From an uncultured bacterium (lineage in GTDB: Bacteria; Patescibacteriota; Patescibacteriia; Patescibacteriales; UBA12465), in contig CALJZR010000059.1 in assembly GCA_937983635.1 (NCBI GenBank), positions 1 through 5,971 of the forward strand: 5,971 bases of DNA. The letters run 5' to 3'. How positions within the stretch are numbered: the first letter of the stretch is position 1; each line of letters begins with the position of its first letter. Below are positions 4,336 through 5,971 of the stretch, one piece after another. Under the pieces are notes generated by a model that saw only the letters and a program-made list of their open reading frames with translations, ran no database searches and was not told the DNA's origin. The translations under genes and the position numbers were made by a program.

Positions 4336-5971
4336 TTAATCTTTTTTAAAGGGGATAGGCTTCTTTCCCCATTGATAAAGCAAAATAGAAAAGTCGGTAG
4401 AATCAACCTGCTTGTCGCCGTTGATATCGACACAGACATTCTTAAACGGAGCGGTCTTCTTCCAGAACGCCAACATAATTGAAAAGTCAACTGAATTCAC
4501 CTGACCATCATGATTAAAATCGGCTCCCGTGCAAACTACAGCCGGGGGAATGACCGGAGGCGGAGTTATACCTCCACCACCACCGCTACCACCGCCCCCC
4601 GGAGGATTAGTGTTTTCAGTAGTCGCTACAAACGATTGACTAGCATAAGAGGAGTCGGAACCGAATTGCACTTTCAAATGGAACCAGTAATTACCAGCTG
4701 TCGACAAAGTTGAATTTAAGACTGTATCGAAATCAACCCCCGGCGCAATCAATTTAGCCGCGGTTGCACTAAAAATATCATCCCCGCCTCCGCAGATATT
4801 TGTGTCAGAATTAGTAATACACCAAGTATACTGATATTCATAGGCCGCGCTACCTTCATTAGTAATTCGAATGGCCGTGGCGATACTCGGGGTAATTAAA
4901 TCACTAAAACTCTGAATTATCACCTGAGCGGGTGAGCCCGGAGTTGCGCTCACAGCCGCCGAAGACAAGCCCCTGCCAATAACATTTTTAGCTGAAACCC
5001 GGAAATCATAGGAATTATCATTAGCCAAATTAATTACGGTAGTCGCGGGATTAGTACTGACGCCGTCGTTAAAGATCGTCCAAGTACCACCGTTTGATAA
5101 TTTATATTCAACCACATAATCCGTAATTGCAGAGCCACCATTAAAAGCCGGCGCCGACCAAGAAAGATCAATACTATTAGTCTGAACTGTAGCCGCTAAG
5201 TTCGTCGGTGCATCCGGCACAGCCGCCGGAGTCACGGAATTACTCGTACCCGAAGAAACGCTGGTACCAACCGCATTAGTAGCGGTGACAGTAAAAGTAT
5301 AAGTCAAGCCGTTGGTGAGCCCGGACATAATCATGGTAGTCGCACTTGTAGTCGCTGTATGTCCACCGATATTAGAAGTTAGAGTATAGAATAAAATCTC
5401 GGCGCCGCCATTAGAAGCGGGTGCAGACCAGGCCAAGCCGGCGCTACTATTACCAACCGTGGCCGCCAAGTTCGTCGGTGCATCCGGAACTGTCGCCGGA
5501 ATAATAGCATTACTAGATACTGAGGAAAGACTGGTACCAATAGCGTTACTTGCCGTCACCGTGAAGGTATAAGTTGTGCCGTTAGTTAAACCGGTAATCG
5601 TAATCGGTGAAGAACCACCAGAGGCAGTCAAACCTCCGGGGCTTGAAGTAACGGTGTAGGAAGTGATAGCGGAACCACCATTATTAACGGGAGGGGTAAA
5701 AGTAATCGTGGCTTCACCATTCCCCGGCAAGGCACTGACATTAGTAGGAACAGCTGGGGCGGCAGCCGGAATAATAGAATTGCTAGTTCCAGAAAGTCCG
5801 CTAGTACCAATCGCATTAGTCGCCGTCACTGTAAAAGTGTAAGTTGTGCCGTTAGTTAAGCCAGTGATTGTAATTGGTGATGAACCGCCCGAAGCCGTGA
5901 GACCGCCCGGACTTGAAGTAACGGTGTAGGAAGTGATAGCCGAGCCGCCGTTATTAGCCGGGGGCGTAAAA
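4336..5971 (-). CDS. Secreted FN3-repeat protein with C-terminal type I dockerin; 5' end outside window
   Basis: The frame is open to the right edge and gives 544 residues, numbered here from the first full codon; the GTG at 5829 lies inside a repeat and is not a real start. In order: four fibronectin type III modules (1-71 partial, 72-161, 162-251, 252-346), each with LTNGxTYTFTVTAxNAxGTS or a variant; a beta-rich domain (347-455) with close cysteines C384 and C393; a Gly/Pro hinge (456-478); and a dockerin (about 483-537). The dockerin has two Ca2+ loops, D484-x-N-x-D488-G-x-x-N-x-x-D495 and D515-x-N-x-D519-x-x-x-D-x-x-D526, each followed by an F-S-[IV]-[ML]-L helix, with Cys480 and Cys513 before the loops. 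Dockerins bind cohesins, and the next two genes encode membrane-anchored cohesins, so this protein probably docks on the cell surface. The unseen N-terminus may hold a signal peptide, more FN3 modules or a catalytic domain. The promoter is also outside the window. Confidence 0.87.
   Translation of the reverse strand, partial: FTPPANNGGSAITSYTVTSSPGGLTASGGSSPITITGLTNGTTYTFTVTATNAIGTSGLSGTSNSIIPAAAPAVPTNVSALPGNGEATITFTPPVNNGGSAITSYTVTSSPGGLTASGGSSPITITGLTNGTTYTFTVTASNAIGTSLSSVSSNAIIPATVPDAPTNLAATVGNSSAGLAWSAPASNGGAEILFYTLTSNIGGHTATTSATTMIMSGLTNGLTYTFTVTATNAVGTSVSSGTSNSVTPAAVPDAPTNLAATVQTNSIDLSWSAPAFNGGSAITDYVVEYKLSNGGTWTIFNDGVSTNPATTVINLANDNSYDFRVSAKNVIGRGLSSAAVSATPGSPAQVIIQSFSDLITPSIATAIRITNEGSAAYEYQYTWCITNSDTNICGGGDDIFSATAAKLIAPGVDFDTVLNSTLSTAGNYWFHLKVQFGSDSSYASQSFVATTENTNPPGGGGSGGGGGITPPPVIPPAVVCTGADFNHDGQVNSVDFSIMLAFWKKTAPFKNVCVDINGDKQVDSTDFSILLYQWGKKPIPFKKD
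5218..5971 (-). repeat. 270-bp tandem DNA repeats encoding FN3 modules
   Basis: Three successive FN3 modules (5758-5971 cut, 5488-5757, 5218-5487) have an exact 270-bp period: for example AAGTTCGTCGGTGCATCCGG recurs at 5198 and 5468, and ACGGTGTAGGAAGTGATAGC at 5651 and 5921. In the first 47 residues of the window the first module differs from the second at only one position (Ala for Val). Their DNA nevertheless mixes identical stretches with synonymous changes. The fourth module (4933-5217) is more diverged and five residues longer. Array length could vary or be collapsed in assembly. Confidence 0.85.

Noticed and set aside
4510..4713. Plus-strand open frame of 67 codons antisense to the dockerin gene
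   Set aside because: It reads as low-complexity Ser/Thr/Arg sequence produced by the Gly/Pro hinge in the opposite strand, has no ribosome site, and overlaps a well-supported gene.
5218..5971. CRISPR-like or satellite array
   Set aside because: The 270-bp period is in frame and encodes FN3 modules; there are no short repeats with unique spacers.

Overview
The window looks like one end of a bacterial contig, most likely from a Candidate Phyla Radiation (Patescibacteria/Parcubacteria-type) genome. This is an inference from gene style: short genes, weak or absent Shine-Dalgarno sites, membrane-anchored cohesin proteins next to an FN3-dockerin protein with paired cysteines, and a tRNA 3' end without an encoded CCA. 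No rRNA or marker gene is present to confirm it. All protein genes are on the minus strand. The first 49 bases are not genomic: they match an Illumina P7/TruSeq-type index adapter, so the contig was not fully trimmed.

Left part (50-1590), AT-rich. A two-gene unit is read leftwards: a small PD-(D/E)XK nuclease-fold protein (633-1106), then, after 10 bases, a peptidase E (family S51) gene cut off by the adapter (50-622). Upstream of them lies an AT-rich stretch of about 480 bases without a convincing protein gene. It is dense in repeats: a perfect 16-bp inverted repeat, a 30-bp-period direct repeat, recurring TATTAGG motifs, an imperfect 50-base hairpin that would hide a very strong minus-strand Shine-Dalgarno site in front of a four-codon mini-ORF, and several copies of a CATCCT-type core.

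Junction (1593-1675). The 3' half of a tRNA-Glu(CTC) is present from the anticodon stem through the T-arm to the discriminator base, but no 5' half can be found. It is followed by a strong bidirectional terminator. Base composition changes here from AT-rich (left) to clearly more GC-rich (right). The simplest reading is an attachment-site scar: a mobile element on the left integrated into tRNA-Glu, and the host chromosome continues on the right.

Right part (1708-5971). An operon is read leftwards as 5971->4336, 4333->3464, 3492->1708, with a 2-base gap and then a 29-base overlap. The first gene (5' end outside the window) encodes a secreted protein with at least four 90-95-residue fibronectin type III modules, a beta-rich domain, a Gly/Pro hinge and a C-terminal type I dockerin. 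The next two encode paralogous cell-surface proteins, each with a signal peptide, a cohesin-like domain, Ig-like domain(s) and a C-terminal membrane anchor. The operon therefore seems to encode both halves of a cohesin-dockerin pair: two surface receptors and a ligand-bearing extracellular fibre or enzyme. This resembles cellulosome anchoring in logic but has no visible carbohydrate-active enzyme.
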